Positions 10,781 to 21,534 of a stretch of 64,000 nt of DNA are shown here, piece by piece. This DNA is from Mixophyes australis (lineage: Eukaryota; Chordata; Amphibia; Anura; Limnodynastidae). A model generated the notes under the pieces. It ran no database searches, was not told the DNA's origin, and saw only the letters and a program-made list of their open reading frames with translations. The position numbers and the translations under genes were made by a program. The stretch is taken from contig JAVHZZ010000003.1 of assembly GCA_036250195.1 (NCBI GenBank), positions 16,103,004 through 16,167,003 of the forward strand. The letters are read 5' to 3'. How positions within the stretch are numbered: the first letter of the stretch is position 1; every line of letters begins with the position of its first letter.

Positions 10781-13700
10781 TGAGGTACTGCGCATGTGCA
10801 GTCCCTTCTAACCTTCAGTTCTGTTCCTTTAACTTAATTGGCTGATCAGGCAACACTCCCTATATTAAGCACCTGTGGTCAATACCACGTGGCCTGATCT
10901 TGGAGTCTCATTCCTCATGAGTCTCTGAAGGTGTTCCAGTGCCTCCTCGTGTGTTCAGCTGATGCTGATTCCTGTTTGTCGTTTGTGGTTTCCAGACCAC
11001 TTCTACTCCTCGTGTTCCTCGTGACTCCAGCAGCTGATTCCTATCCGCTGTCTCCGTATATCTACAGTTACAGATTACTGCAAACTCTCCTGTGTTTCAT
11101 CGTGATTTCAGCAGCTGATTCCTATCCACTGCCTCCGTGTGTCTAACAAGTTACAGATCTCTCCAACTCTCCTGTGTTACATCGCTACTGTTCCAGCTGA
11201 TTCCTGTTAGCTACTTCAGTGTGTCTACAGAGTCCTGCTCGTCTCAGCGCTCCAGTCTGCATTCTACCTGCCGTCAGCCGACCCGCTGCCTACTGCTTCT
11301 ACAGTGTGTCCATTTGTGTCAACTTGCCTGTTAGCATCGAGTCTACGTGTCACTCACCGGACTGTGAGTGCTTCTTCCCGGACATTTAGGAACCGTGGCC
11401 GTCCTCCATCCTGAGGGTCTGCGCATGCGCAGCCCTTTCCTATCCTTCAGTGTATGTCCCTTTAACTTAATTGGCAGATCAGGCAACACTCCCTATATTA
11501 AGCACCTGTGGTCAACACCACGTTGCCTGATCTTGGAGTCTCATTCCCCATGAGTCTCTGAAGGTGTTCCTGTGTTTCCTCGTGTATTCAGCGCTGCTGA
11601 TTCCTGTGGTTTCCAAACCACTTCTACCTCTGTGGTTTCCAAACCACTTCTACTACTGTGGTTCCCATACCGCTTCTACCATCAAGTGTATCATCGTGAC
11701 TGTTAGCTGATTCCTATCCGCTGCCTCCGTGCACTACAGCCTTTTCTCCACATCCACTCACCTGTTCATCATCAAGTCTGTGAGCTGATTCCTATCCGCT
11801 GCCTCCGTGCACTACAGCCTCCAGCTTGCAACTCGTCTGTGTTTCATCATCGTAACTGTTATCTGATTCCTATCCGCTGCCTCCGTGCACTACAGTCTCC
11901 AGCTTGCAACTCGTCTGTGTTTCATCATCGTGACTGTTAGCTGATTCCTATCGGCTGCCTCCGTGCACTACAGTTTCCAGCTTGCAACTCGTCTGTGTTT
12001 CATCATCGTGACTGTTAGCTGATTCCTATCCGCTGCCCCTGTGCACTGCAGTCTTCATCTCATCTCATCTCTCCCGTGTTTCCTCGAGACTGCTGCTATT
12101 ATTGCCATCCGCTACTCTCCGTGATCAACAGCTCCTGGTCTACTCTGCTCTCCCGGGTTCCATCGCTATTGGCACCTGTTGGTTGCTACTGGTTACCTCC
12201 GTGTGTCCGCAGAGTCCTGCTGCTGCTGTCAGCGCTATCGTCCATCTACTGTTGATCCGCTCTCCACGCCTTCCTGGGTCCCGCTGGTCTCTACCCTCCG
12301 GTCAGCATTGGATTCGTGTCTCATCAGCTATTCCTCTGCTAGATCATCACCATTCTCCTGGGTCCTCCATGAGTCCAGTTCCACGTTCTACTGATTCCTG
12401 TGGATTCGTGTCCCTGTTGGTCTACTTACCTGTGCGCTGCACCTACTAGACCTCTGCCTCATCCATCCAGGGACTTCTCATCCTGCCGGCCTCCTGCCGC
12501 TCAGGTATCGCTGCACTCCTGTCTGACTGCCTGCTTCTGAACCACGGTATGCATACTTCTCATTGACTGTGCTGGTGTATTGCATATCTTGCTGGACTGT
12601 GTTGGTTCTCCTCTGGAGTCTGCTATCCGCTGAGTCTATTGCCATCATTGACTGTGTTATCTTGTGCCGGATTACTTCAAGAGACTTTCTATATTTGCAG
12701 TGCTGTTCAGTCATTTATATATATTGTGCATATTACTGTGGATCGTGTTTAAGGTGCCCGTGTATATCCTGTGTTGCAGTCTCTCCCCGTGCACCTCCTC
12801 ACATATATGTTCAGTGGTACAACTTGCTAGAGGCAGACCACTGATCCCTGTTTCCTGTATCACCTGTTCCAGTATCCTCTCACATAGCAGTGGTACAGCT
12901 TGCTATCGCAGACCACTGACTACCCGGATACCTCCACTTGGATTCCATTCCTTCATTTAGACAGCGGTACAACTTGCTATCCGCAGACCGCTGACTCTCA
13001 TCGCCTCCTCGTTTCTGTTGGACATTCCTCCTCACTATAGCAGTGGTACAACTTGCTATCGCAGACCACTGACTACCTTCACGTGCCCTTGTCCATACAG
13101 TTCCTCGTGTATTATTACCTCCATATTACCAGTGCTGCTAGTCATAGACTTTCCTGAGCATCTCATCATCTACCATTTCCTGTTCCGTGATCACCCCGCT
13201 ACCAGAGTACCCTATTACCATCTACATTGCTCTGGTAAGCCTACCACCTGGTGATCCCTGGGTAAAGACTCCTAGTGCCCGTGACACTACGTTCCTCGGC
13301 TTCCAGCTCTGCTACATCGCTTCAGCTCTCCCGTGGTCTCCTGCTGTTCAATTCGATATACTACTGCTTCCTGAGTATTTTGTCGTCCTTGCTGGCCTAC
13401 CTACAGTGTGCTGCACCTACCTGCCGCTTCCATTCTGCAAGGACTTCTCATCTCGTCAGTTCCCTTGCGCTCAGGTATCCCTGCAGCTATCTCTAACAGC
13501 CTGCTCATCTGAACCACGGTATGCATACTTCTCATTGATTGTGCTGTTGTATTGCATATCCATCTGGACTGAGTTGTTCTCCTCCGGAGTTTCCATCCTC
13601 TGAGACTATTGCTATTATTGACTGTGTTTCCTTTTACTGGACTATTCTAGTGACTTTGTTTATCTGTGTAGTGCTATTCATTCATTATTATTATTGTGTG

Positions 13701-14263
13701 CAGTTCAACGTGGGATCAAGTTCAGTGTACCCGTGTAGACTCTGCATTGCATTTATCTCCTCGTGTCCTTCCTCACATATATATTCAGTGGTACAACTTG
13801 CTAGAGGCAGACCACTGATTCCTGTTTCCCTGTGTCACCAGTTGCATAGATCCTCTCACATAAGCAGTGGTACAACTTGCTACTCGCAGACCACTGACTT
13901 CCCCGTTACCTTCACCTGGATTCCATTCCTTCACTACAGACAGCGGTACAACTTGCTATACGCAGACCGCTGACTTCCATCTCCTTATTACTCCTGGACA
14001 TTCCTTCTCACTATAGCAGTGGTACAACTTGCCGTGCGCAGACCACTGATTACCCTCACGTGTCCTTGTCCATCCAGATCCTCGTGTTCAGTTACCTATT
14101 GTTTACCAGTGCTGCTAGTCATAGACTTTCTGTGCATTCTCTAACCATCTGCTGTTTCCAGTTCCATTATCACCCTGCCACCAGAGTATCATATACCAAC
14201 TCTACTGCTCTGATAAGACCATCAGCGGGTGATACTGGGTAAAGACTCCTAGTGCCCGTGACA
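10717..14263 (+). repeat. 3' LTR of element 1, interrupted by a solo LTR
   Basis: It matches the 5' LTR at 10717-11347 and 13287-14263, with 11348-13286 inserted. Removing the insert and one copy of the 5-bp duplication leaves 1603 bp, equal to the 5' LTR. It keeps the TATA-like motif, the self-primer sequence and all four hairpins. Confidence 0.93.
11348..13286 (+). mobile_element. Nested solo LTR, related family
   Basis: This 1939-bp LTR starts TGTCAC, ends GTGACA and is flanked by ctacg at 11343-11347 and 13287-13291. The uninterrupted 5' LTR (near 5474) has the target once, so the insertion and its edges are certain. The sequence is a diverged relative of the host LTR and keeps the promoter block and four hairpins. 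It has extra internal repeats: three 24-nt hairpin units with tggtttccaaacca near 11605-11680, and about five units of roughly 75-80 bp between 11690 and 12050. No internal retroelement genes remain, so it is a recombination product. Confidence 0.92.
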
Positions 14264-14494
14264 AGAACCCAAAAAAGGACAAGCAAGTTATTGTGTAACT
14301 ATTCGCTATTAGCTAATATAACTATATAACCACTTATAGCTATATAACCACTTTACATTGCAATTTTTACAACTGTGCATCAACTATTGAATTTTGTGTT
14401 ACATTTTACATTGTATATTTATTGACATGAATAAGAAAAAAAAAAATTCATACTGTTATGAGAGAAGTGTATGGTGTGCATATTTAATAGTGAT
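14264..14494. repeat. Block B, continuation after element 1
   Basis: Starting with the second agaac copy, this stretch matches about 44346-44600. It ends where LTR element 2 begins at 14495. In the other B copy the sequence continues past aatagtgatt without an element. Confidence 0.85.
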
Positions 14495-15157
14495 TGTTAC
14501 GAGCCGCGGCGGTGCCCAGTCGCCGCGACTCACTCACCTGCGTCCCGGCCGTCGATATGGCGACCGGGACGTTATTTCCGGCCATAACCCGGCCGCGCTC
14601 AGAAGCTTCAGCGCTGCGTCCCGGCAATGAGGAAGCCGGGCGCATGCGCTCACCACAATCTCTAGCCTGCGGGCTGATTAATGCTGCACATTAATTAGGC
14701 AGGGGGCTGTGTCTAATTCAGAGCCAGGCTCTGATTGGTGGCCACTGGTACTTACTACCTCATTGCCGGTTATAGCTTCTGCTGTCCAGTCTGCTGACCT
14801 GCTTGTTCCCGTTCCTGCCTTCTGAACCTCTACTGATTTCCCGTGTATGTCCATTGGCTTTGAATTGGACTTCGCTTGTGTATCCTGTGACCCTGATCTC
14901 TGGCCTGTTTACCGTTTCTGCTATCCGCTTGTGACCCCTGACCTCGGCTTGTTTACTGGTACTGTTGTCTGCTGCCGGCCCTTGACCTCTGCGTGGACCT
15001 CACTCCGCTTGCCTGGGTTCTCCCTAGCCGGTACACACTTCACAACCCTCTGTCAGTCTGCGGCCCAGTCTGTCCCCACCATCAGGGGCTTCAGTGAACA
15101 CCTGATTGGCAGAGTAGATTCCGGGTTGTGTTGTGCCCGCTGGAGGAGTTCCTTACA
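14495..15157 (+). repeat. 5' LTR of element 2
   Basis: This 663-bp LTR begins TGTTAC and ends CTTACA. It is GC-rich near the start, with CpG-containing repeats around cgtcccggc. Compared with the 3' LTR it lacks about 15 bases just upstream of the predicted transcript start (between about 14750 and 14752) and differs near 14600, where the 3' copy has extra bases. Confidence 0.88.
14765..14774 (+). promoter_or_regulatory. Predicted mRNA 5' end of element 2, self-primer
   Basis: The sequence gccggttata is the exact reverse complement of 15159-15168, directly after the LTR. In the undeleted 3' LTR (19627-19636) it lies about 30 bases after a TATA-like tacttaagg (19596-19604), the expected spacing. 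In the 5' LTR a deletion shortens that spacing to about 15 bases, which may weaken the promoter. Confidence 0.65.
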
Positions 15158-15168
15158 TTATAACCGGC
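15158..15168 (+). promoter_or_regulatory. Primer binding site of element 2, self-priming type
   Basis: The sequence ttataaccggc begins immediately after the LTR end. Ten bases pair perfectly with 14765-14774 and the first T could pair with G14775 as a wobble. There is no tRNA-type TGG. The sequence differs from the element 1 site, yet the pairing rule is the same. Confidence 0.65.
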
Positions 15169-15189
15169 CCACACTGAGACGAGGTTGTG

Positions 15190-16038
15190 ATGGATGGAAG
15201 CAGATCCACACCGTCTCCAGCGCAAGCCTTAGCAGGCCATGTTGAGTCCTTGTACCAGATGATCCAGGGATTGGCTGAGCGTTTGTCCGTCCAGGAGGAA
15301 CTTGCAAAGACCTCGCCATCCACTCCAGATCCCACCTGTGAACCCAAAATGAATTTACCGTACCGGTTCTCCGGAAATAGATCCCTGTTCTGGAATTTCA
15401 GGGAGAGCTGCAAGCTCTATTTTCGGTTGAGACCCCGCTCCTCCGGTTCAGAGCAGCAAAGAGTCAGGATTATCATTTCCCTTCTACAGTGTGGGTCCTG
15501 GGCGTTTTCCTTGCCGCAGACCAGTCCTGTCATGCAGTCAGTAGACGCTTTCTTCGAGGCATTAGGTCTACTATATGATGACCCGGACCGTATGGCCTCC
15601 GCTGAAGCTCATCTACCAGCCTTGAAACAAGCCCGGCGCTCGGCAAAGGAATACTGCGCTGAATTTCGTAGATGGTCACCTGATAGTGGATGGAATGACC
15701 CTGCCTTACATAGTCAGTTCCGCCTAGGCCTGTCGGAACAGATTAAAGACTCTTTGGTGCAATACCCGACTCCTACCTCATTGGAGGATCTGATGCACCT
15801 CGCCATTAAAATTGACAGAAGGATTAAGGAACGCAAATCTGAGAAGGAGGCATCTTCTCTTCCATCTGCCTTGATTCCTGTTGTCATGGATGACGAGGAG
15901 CCTATGCAACTTGGAGCATATCGTCTCTCCCCTGAAGAGAGAGACAGGAGGCGATCACAAGGCCTATGTCTTTATTGTGGCACTAAGGGCCACTTCTCCC
16001 GTTCCTGCCCTAATAAGCCGGGAAAAGAGCATGCCTAG
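15190..16038 (+). CDS. gag: Element 2 gag
   Basis: Gag is the capsid and RNA-binding protein. The frame opens at ATG 15190; the preceding GTG is not needed. It runs 282 codons without a stop and ends in a single zinc knuckle, CLYCGTKGHFSRSC. The capsid part includes FSGNRSLFWNFRESCKLYF and LKQARRSAKEYCAEFRRW, matching the layout of element 1 gag. The stop is TAG at 16036; pol continues in the same frame after a second TAG at 16060. The copy looks complete but is part of a dead element. Confidence 0.88.
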   Translation: MDGSRSTPSPAQALAGHVESLYQMIQGLAERLSVQEELAKTSPSTPDPTCEPKMNLPYRFSGNRSLFWNFRESCKLYFRLRPRSSGSEQQRVRIIISLLQCGSWAFSLPQTSPVMQSVDAFFEALGLLYDDPDRMASAEAHLPALKQARRSAKEYCAEFRRWSPDSGWNDPALHSQFRLGLSEQIKDSLVQYPTPTSLEDLMHLAIKIDRRIKERKSEKEASSLPSALIPVVMDDEEPMQLGAYRLSPEERDRRRSQGLCLYCGTKGHFSRSCPNKPGKEHA

Positions 16039-16062
16039 GGAACGAGGGGAAGGTTCACCTAG

Positions 16063-19000
16063 GTCTGCACAATCGTTTCCTCAAAAAATGCTGTGTTAAT
16101 CCCTGCACAACTCACATCTAGTGCTGGCTCGGTGAACCTATCGGCCTTCATTGACAGTGGAGCTGCGGGCAACTTCCTTGACATCGAGTTTGCCCGCTCT
16201 GCTGGGATTCAGCGGATTAAACTCCAATCTGCCATAACGGTATGTGGCTTAGACGGTAGTCCATTGCCAGGCGGCAAGATTACCTGGGAGAACCCACCGC
16301 TACAGTTGAACATTGGTGCTCTCCATTCGGAATCCATAGTCTTCCTCCTTATCGAATGCCCGTCAGTTCCTCTGATTCTGGGCCACCCCTGGCTATCCCG
16401 CCATAACCCTGTCATGGATTGGGTAAAAAGAGAAATTGTCCAGTGGAGCTCTCATTGTACACAGTGTTGCTTGACACTACCTCTGCGTGTGATTCAGCCT
16501 ATTCCGGAGCAGCTCCCTTCACAGTATCATGACTTCTGGGATGTTTTCTCCAAAAAGGCTGCTGACACTCTACCACCGCACCGGGATTTCGACTGTGCCA
16601 TTGAGCTCATTCCGGGTTCTAAATTACCCAATGGACGCTTGTACTCTCTCTCCGGTCCAGAGACCAAATCCATGCAAGAATATATTGACGAAAACCTGGA
16701 GAAAGGCTTCATCAGGCCATCCAAGTCCCCAGTAGGAGCAGAGTGCTTCTTTGTATCCAAGAAGGACGGTGGACTCAGACCCTGTATCGATTACCGAGGG
16801 CTGAATCTTATTACGGTTAAAAACACCTATCCCCTTCCTCTCATCTCCGTACTTTTTGACCAATTAAGAGGGGCAACTATCTTCACAAAAATTGATCTTC
16901 GTGGTGCCTATAACCTCATACATATTAGAGCAGGTGATGAGTGGAAGACGGCATTCAACACGCTCTCGGGCCACTACGAATATCTGGTGATGCCGTTTGG
17001 CCTTAGTAATGCCCCCGCAGTATTCCAGGATTTGATTAATGAGGTGTTACGTGAGTTTTTGGGACTCTTTGTTGTTGTCTACTTGGACGACATCCTCATT
17101 TATTCAGAATTGTTGTCAGTGCACCAGGGTCATGTCAGACAAGTCCTACAGAAATTGAGGGAACATCATCTCTACGCTAAACTCGAGAAATGCGAGTTCG
17201 AGGTCCAGAAGGTATCCTTTCTAGGTTACATAATCTCCTCAGAAGGTTTCTCCAAGGATCCAACCAAGGTCCAAGCAATTCTGGATTGGGTACAACCGAA
17301 TAACCTAAAGGCGGTCCAGAGATTCCTGGGATTCGCCAATTATTACAGGAGATTTATTGGCGGCTTTGCTAAATTCGTGGCTCCTATCGTCACCTTGACC
17401 CGCAAGGGAAGTGATCCAGCTGTTTGGTCACCACAGGCAATAACTGCATTTGAAGCTCTGAAGAAAGCTTTTGTGTCTGCTCTGGTCCTTAGACACCCGG
17501 ATCCTAAGGTACCATTTATTCTTGAAGTAGATGCCTCTGACGTCGGTGCTGGGGCCATCTTGTCACAAAAAGATACCCAGACCCACCGCTTACATCCGTG
17601 TGCCTTTTTTTCCCGTCAGTTCTCTTCAGCGGAAACCAACTATGACGTGGGAAACCGAGAACTGTTGGCAATTAAATGGGCCTTTGAGGAATGGCGACAT
17701 TGGTTGGAAGGCGCTGCACACCAGATCTCCGTTATAACGGATCATAAGAACCTACAGTATATACAGTTAGCCAAACGACTGAACCCCGACAGGCTCGTTG
17801 GTCACTGTTCTTCACTCGGTTTAACGTTATAATCACCTACCGTCCTGGTTCTAAAAATGTCCAAGCAGACGCCCTGTCCAGAAGTTTCCTGGCACATCAT
17901 ACTCCGATTACTAGCCCAGAGCCTATTGTTTCCATGTCCGTGATTCATGCTGAGTTAACCCAAGACCTAAGCTGCACCCTACAAAGATTTCAGAAATTAG
18001 CTCCTGATAATACTCCAGTAGGATGCTTGTTTGTCCCAGTGCATCTTAGGAAGGCAGTCCTTGCGGAAGCACACAATAATCAGACCGCTGGACATCCTGG
18101 AGTCTTCAAAACGTTGGAAATTCTTTCACATACGGTATGGTGGCCATCTTTGTCTGCTGATGTCAAGGATCACGTCCTGTCTTGTGAGGTTTGTGCCAGA
18201 AACAAAATTCCTAGGACTCGTCCTGTAGGCCAGTTGGTTCCTTTGGCCATTCCTGCAAAACCATGGACGCACTTGTCCATGAACTTTATAGTGGATCTGC
18301 CATTCTCTACAGGACACAATACCATTTGAGTCGTGGTAGACTGGTTTAGTAAGATGTCTCATTTCATTCCATTAAGCAGACTCCCTTCTGCTCGAGATTT
18401 GGCCGTCTTATTTATTCAGCACATTTTCCGGGTCCATGGATTTCCTACTGACATCGTCTCTGATCGGGGGTCTCAGTTCATAGCACTGTTTTTGGAAATC
18501 CTTCTGTACCCTTCTCAGAATCAAGGTCAGTTTGTCATCCGCATATCACCCTCAATCAAATGGGATAACCAATGGGGTTAACCAGTCCTTGGAGAAGTTT
18601 TTACGTTGCTACACATCAGAGTTCCATGACAACTGGTCCTCCTTGTTACCCTGGGCGGAATTTGCCTACAATAATTCCTGTCACTCATCCACCAAAACCT
18701 CTCCGTTTTTTTGCAATTATGGTTTTCACCCCAGGTCTAACTCTTTGTAGGCACTCAAGTCCGTTGGTACCCAGGAGATCCGCTCCACTGCCAGGGATCT
18801 CAGAGTTATCTGGAAGAAGGTCCAGTCATCATTAAGACAAGCCTCATTTGTGGCAAAAAAAATTCGGACCGCCATCGTACCATCTGCTCCCTCAAGGTGG
18901 GCCAGAAAGTTTGGTTGTCTACAAAAAATATCAGGCTTAGACAGCCTTGCAAGAAGTTGGGCCCTAAGTTAATCAGGCCGTTTTCTATCGTCAAGCAGGT

Positions 19001-19541
19001 TAATTCTGTTGCGTTTAGGCTAAAAATTCCGAGCTCCTTAAGAATCTCCAACACATTTCATTGTTCGCTGTTGAAACCGGTACTATATCCTAGCCAAACT
19101 CAGTCAAGTGTGCTTAGGGGAAATTCAAGCAAACCACCAAGATACGTGGTTCAAAGGATCCTGGATTCTAAAAGAGTGCAAGGACAGGTGCACTTCCTGC
19201 TGCAGTGGAGGAACCGCGGGTTAGAAGAACGGTCTTGGGTTCCGTGGAGACAACTCCATGCCCCCAAACAGTTGAAGGAGTTCTTTAAGAGATTCCCAAG
19301 AAAACCTGGATGTCAGGGTCCCTCGACCCCTCCTCAAGGGGGGGTACTGTTACACCGCCGCGACTCACTCACCTGCGTCCCGGCCATCGCTATGGCGACC
19401 GGGACGTCATTTCCGGCCATAACCCGGCCATTGCCGGGGCAACGCTCAGAAGCTTCAGCGCTGCGTCCCGGCAATGAGGAAGCCGGGCGCATGCGCTCAC
19501 CACAATCTCTAGCCTGCGGGCTGATTAATGCTGCACATTAA
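16063..19541 (+). pseudogene. pol: Element 2 pol (broken)
   Basis: Protease motif DSGA lies near 16151, and the RT palm with YLDD at 17080-17091; RNase H follows (EVDASDVGAGA, TDHKNLQYI). A single missing base near 17786 moves the frame. The integrase zinc-binding part is then readable (GHPGVFKTLEIL, CEVCARNK). The first catalytic position reads SMNF instead of SMDF (Asp to Asn), a TGA at 18327-18329 breaks the frame, a deletion removes sequence around 18485-18530, and the glutamate position reads GITNGVNQ, so two of the three acidic residues are gone. A GPY/F-like module and a chromodomain (LLQWRNRGLEERSWVP) remain at 18897-19310. The protein cannot be functional. Confidence 0.9.
19335..19347 (+). 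promoter_or_regulatory. Polypurine tract of element 2
   Basis: The stretch caagggggggtac immediately precedes the TGTTAC start of the 3' LTR, equivalent to the tract of element 1. Confidence 0.8.
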
Positions 19542-19924
19542 TTAGGCAGGGGGCTGTGTCTAATTCAGAGCCAGGCTTTGATTGGTGGCCACTGGTACTT
19601 AAGGCAATGAGGTCTGCTACCTCATTGCCGGTTATAGCTTCTGCTCTCCAGTCTGCTGACCTGCTTGTTCCCGTTTCTGTCTTCTGAACCTCTACTGATT
19701 TCCCGTGTATGACCCTTGGCTTTGAATTGGACTTTGCTTGTGTATCCTGGGACCCTGATCTCTGGCCTGTTTACCGTTTCTGCTATCCGCTTGTGACCCT
19801 TGACCTCGGCTTGTTTACTGGTACTGTTGTCTGCTGCCGGCCCTTGACCTCTGCGTGGACCTCACTCCGCTTGCCTGGGTTCTCCCCAGCCGGTACACAC
19901 TTCACGACCCTCTGTCAGTCTGCG
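19348..19924 (+). repeat. Truncated 3' LTR of element 2
   Basis: It aligns with the 5' LTR from its first base to ctgtcagtctgcg and then stops. The last 75-80 bases of the LTR are missing and block C sequence begins within a few bases. Confidence 0.88.
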
Positions 19925-19929
19925 TAAAA

Positions 19930-20700
19930 GTAAAAGATGCACTCAGTTCCCAATAAGAGTGCAAGTTGTGCTCATGCTCGGTTTTGCATGGCATTTAATA
20001 ACTGCATACAACTAGATATCAAGCCCTAATTGTGAAATCTAAATGATTACTCTTACAGTATAAAACACCTCTGCATATTTACACTTGTTCAATCCTTGAA
20101 AAAGACCAAGGCCTGATTAAGAGTTCAGGTCGCCTCAGGACATTTAATAAGCTTGTACGTCCCCTCAAAGGGTCACAGTAACCTTAGTCACTCATTTTGT
20201 TTTAATTAAAATCAATATGTAAGCATGAACGATCGCTACTGAGGATGAATTATGTGAGAGTGGGGGTTGGTCTGCGGCTGTCATGTCTGCATCTGTCTCC
20301 ATCCTTGTCTCTTCTACTCATTTATCCTCAAATTCTTGCCAAAGGAAGACTCATTGTCTTCAGCCCTTACCATGGGAATACATCAAGATTAAACCTTAAT
20401 ACATTTCTCTTTCATGCTTTCTTTTTACTTTGGAGAACAACTATTCTGTTGTATTTTAAAATGAATTTCAGTTTGTACCTCTACCTGTCACAATATTTGA
20501 TTCCCAAAAATGTTGTTTCCTCCAAAAGCCTCATGCCCAAGGCTGAAGCCTAGTCAGCCTATTGGACAATCAGGTCCTAAAAAAAAAAGAACACTCAGCT
20601 TGTTAAATGTGTATTTTGGTGTGGCTGGATCACTTATATATAACTTAGTGTATAAATTTATTAGTGTAGTGCGCCAAATTTTATAATTATAAATTGTCAA
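19930..20700. repeat. Duplicated block C, copy 1
   Basis: This block recurs at 57093-57900 in the same orientation, starting at gtaaaagatgcactcag in both. Copy 2 has about 145 extra bases (57329-57472). Short ORFs in the two copies are related only because the DNA is duplicated; I see no recognisable protein. Confidence 0.85.
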
Positions 20701-21534
20701 ATTTATTCCAACACTAATTATACACAATAATATATCTAATCATAAACACATAAGACTGATCTAAATAAAATGGTCATTTTCCATTCTCTTATGACTTCAA
20801 GAATCAGGTTCCACCTAAACAGTGCTTTATTATTTAATTAGTAAATTTGTTTAATTTGTCTTATTGCTACTTTATTAACTTGTTTCAAAGTACATTTCTT
20901 TATCTTCCTAGTAATCAGCTTTTTTCTGCCATCAGAGAAAAATTATTCTTTCTAGGTTGATGTAATGTTTTGAATAGTTAATAATGTTTATTAGTAACTC
21001 TAGTGTTATAAGAATATAATTTGTTTCTCAATACCATTATTTGTATATTTATACCAGAAATATGAAATTGTTTTACAGTTCAGGATAATTTTGCTTGTAA
21101 CTTAAGAGTATGTCCCGTTAAGAAGTGAGGTACAGTATATATTAATGTGCTATGATCCAGCAATAAACCAATGGAAAGTTCTGCCTGAAATACATCTAAT
21201 ACACCTGGATTAAGAGGATAATATATAGGATGAACTTGGTATCCTAAATCAACCAGTACTAGCAATTATCAATTGAGAAAAATGCCAATTAAAGCCCTTA
21301 ATTCCTTAATATGACATAATAATCTTTCATGTTACCTTATAATCAAATGATTGAGGGACATTTAAAAATAAAAAGTACAATTTACACACAGTTTCCTTAT
21401 TTGTATAAACAGGAACAGCTGCAGTGTTTTGCATTATCGTTTGCATCATACAGTGAAATAAAGAGACCATCCTGTAAGTCAGCAGTAACCTGTATTAACT
21501 CTCATTTGGACGGATCAATTCTATCACTGAAGAT
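20701..21534. other. AT-rich flank upstream of the taste receptor
   Basis: No gene, repeat family or clear promoter motif is recognised here. Taste receptor promoters are poorly defined by sequence, so none is proposed. Confidence 0.5.

Larger units (their letters stand above)
4858..14263 (+). mobile_element. Element 1: chromodomain Ty3/gypsy LTR retrotransposon
   Basis: The LTRs are 4858-6460 and 10717-14263 and begin TGTCAC; the 3' LTR ends GTGACA. The target site agaac is duplicated at 4853-4857 and 14264-14268, and the second B copy shows the unfilled site. The internal region encodes gag (6474-7406) and pol (7373-10780) in the order protease, RT, RNase H, integrase, chromodomain, which is typical of chromoviruses (Tf1/sushi group). 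Once the nested solo LTR and its duplication are removed from the 3' LTR, both LTRs are 1603 bp. I count about twenty differences between them by eye, roughly 1 percent, so the insertion is recent. Stops in gag and integrase make this copy defective. Confidence 0.95.
14495..19924 (+). mobile_element. Element 2: older chromodomain Ty3/gypsy retrotransposon
   Basis: The 5' LTR is 14495-15157 and a partial 3' LTR is 19348-19924. The coding order matches element 1 (gag, protease, RT, RNase H, integrase, chromodomain), but the sequence is clearly different. The copy is decayed: stops, frameshifts, an integrase deletion and loss of two catalytic integrase residues. The 3' LTR ends early, at a point equal to about 15078-15084 of the 5' LTR, and joins block C, so no target duplication can be seen. 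Confidence 0.92.

Noticed and set aside
20245..20553. ORF of 102 codons in block C, with a relative at 57433-57763
   Set aside because: The similarity is due to the DNA duplication; frames differ and contain no recognisable domain.
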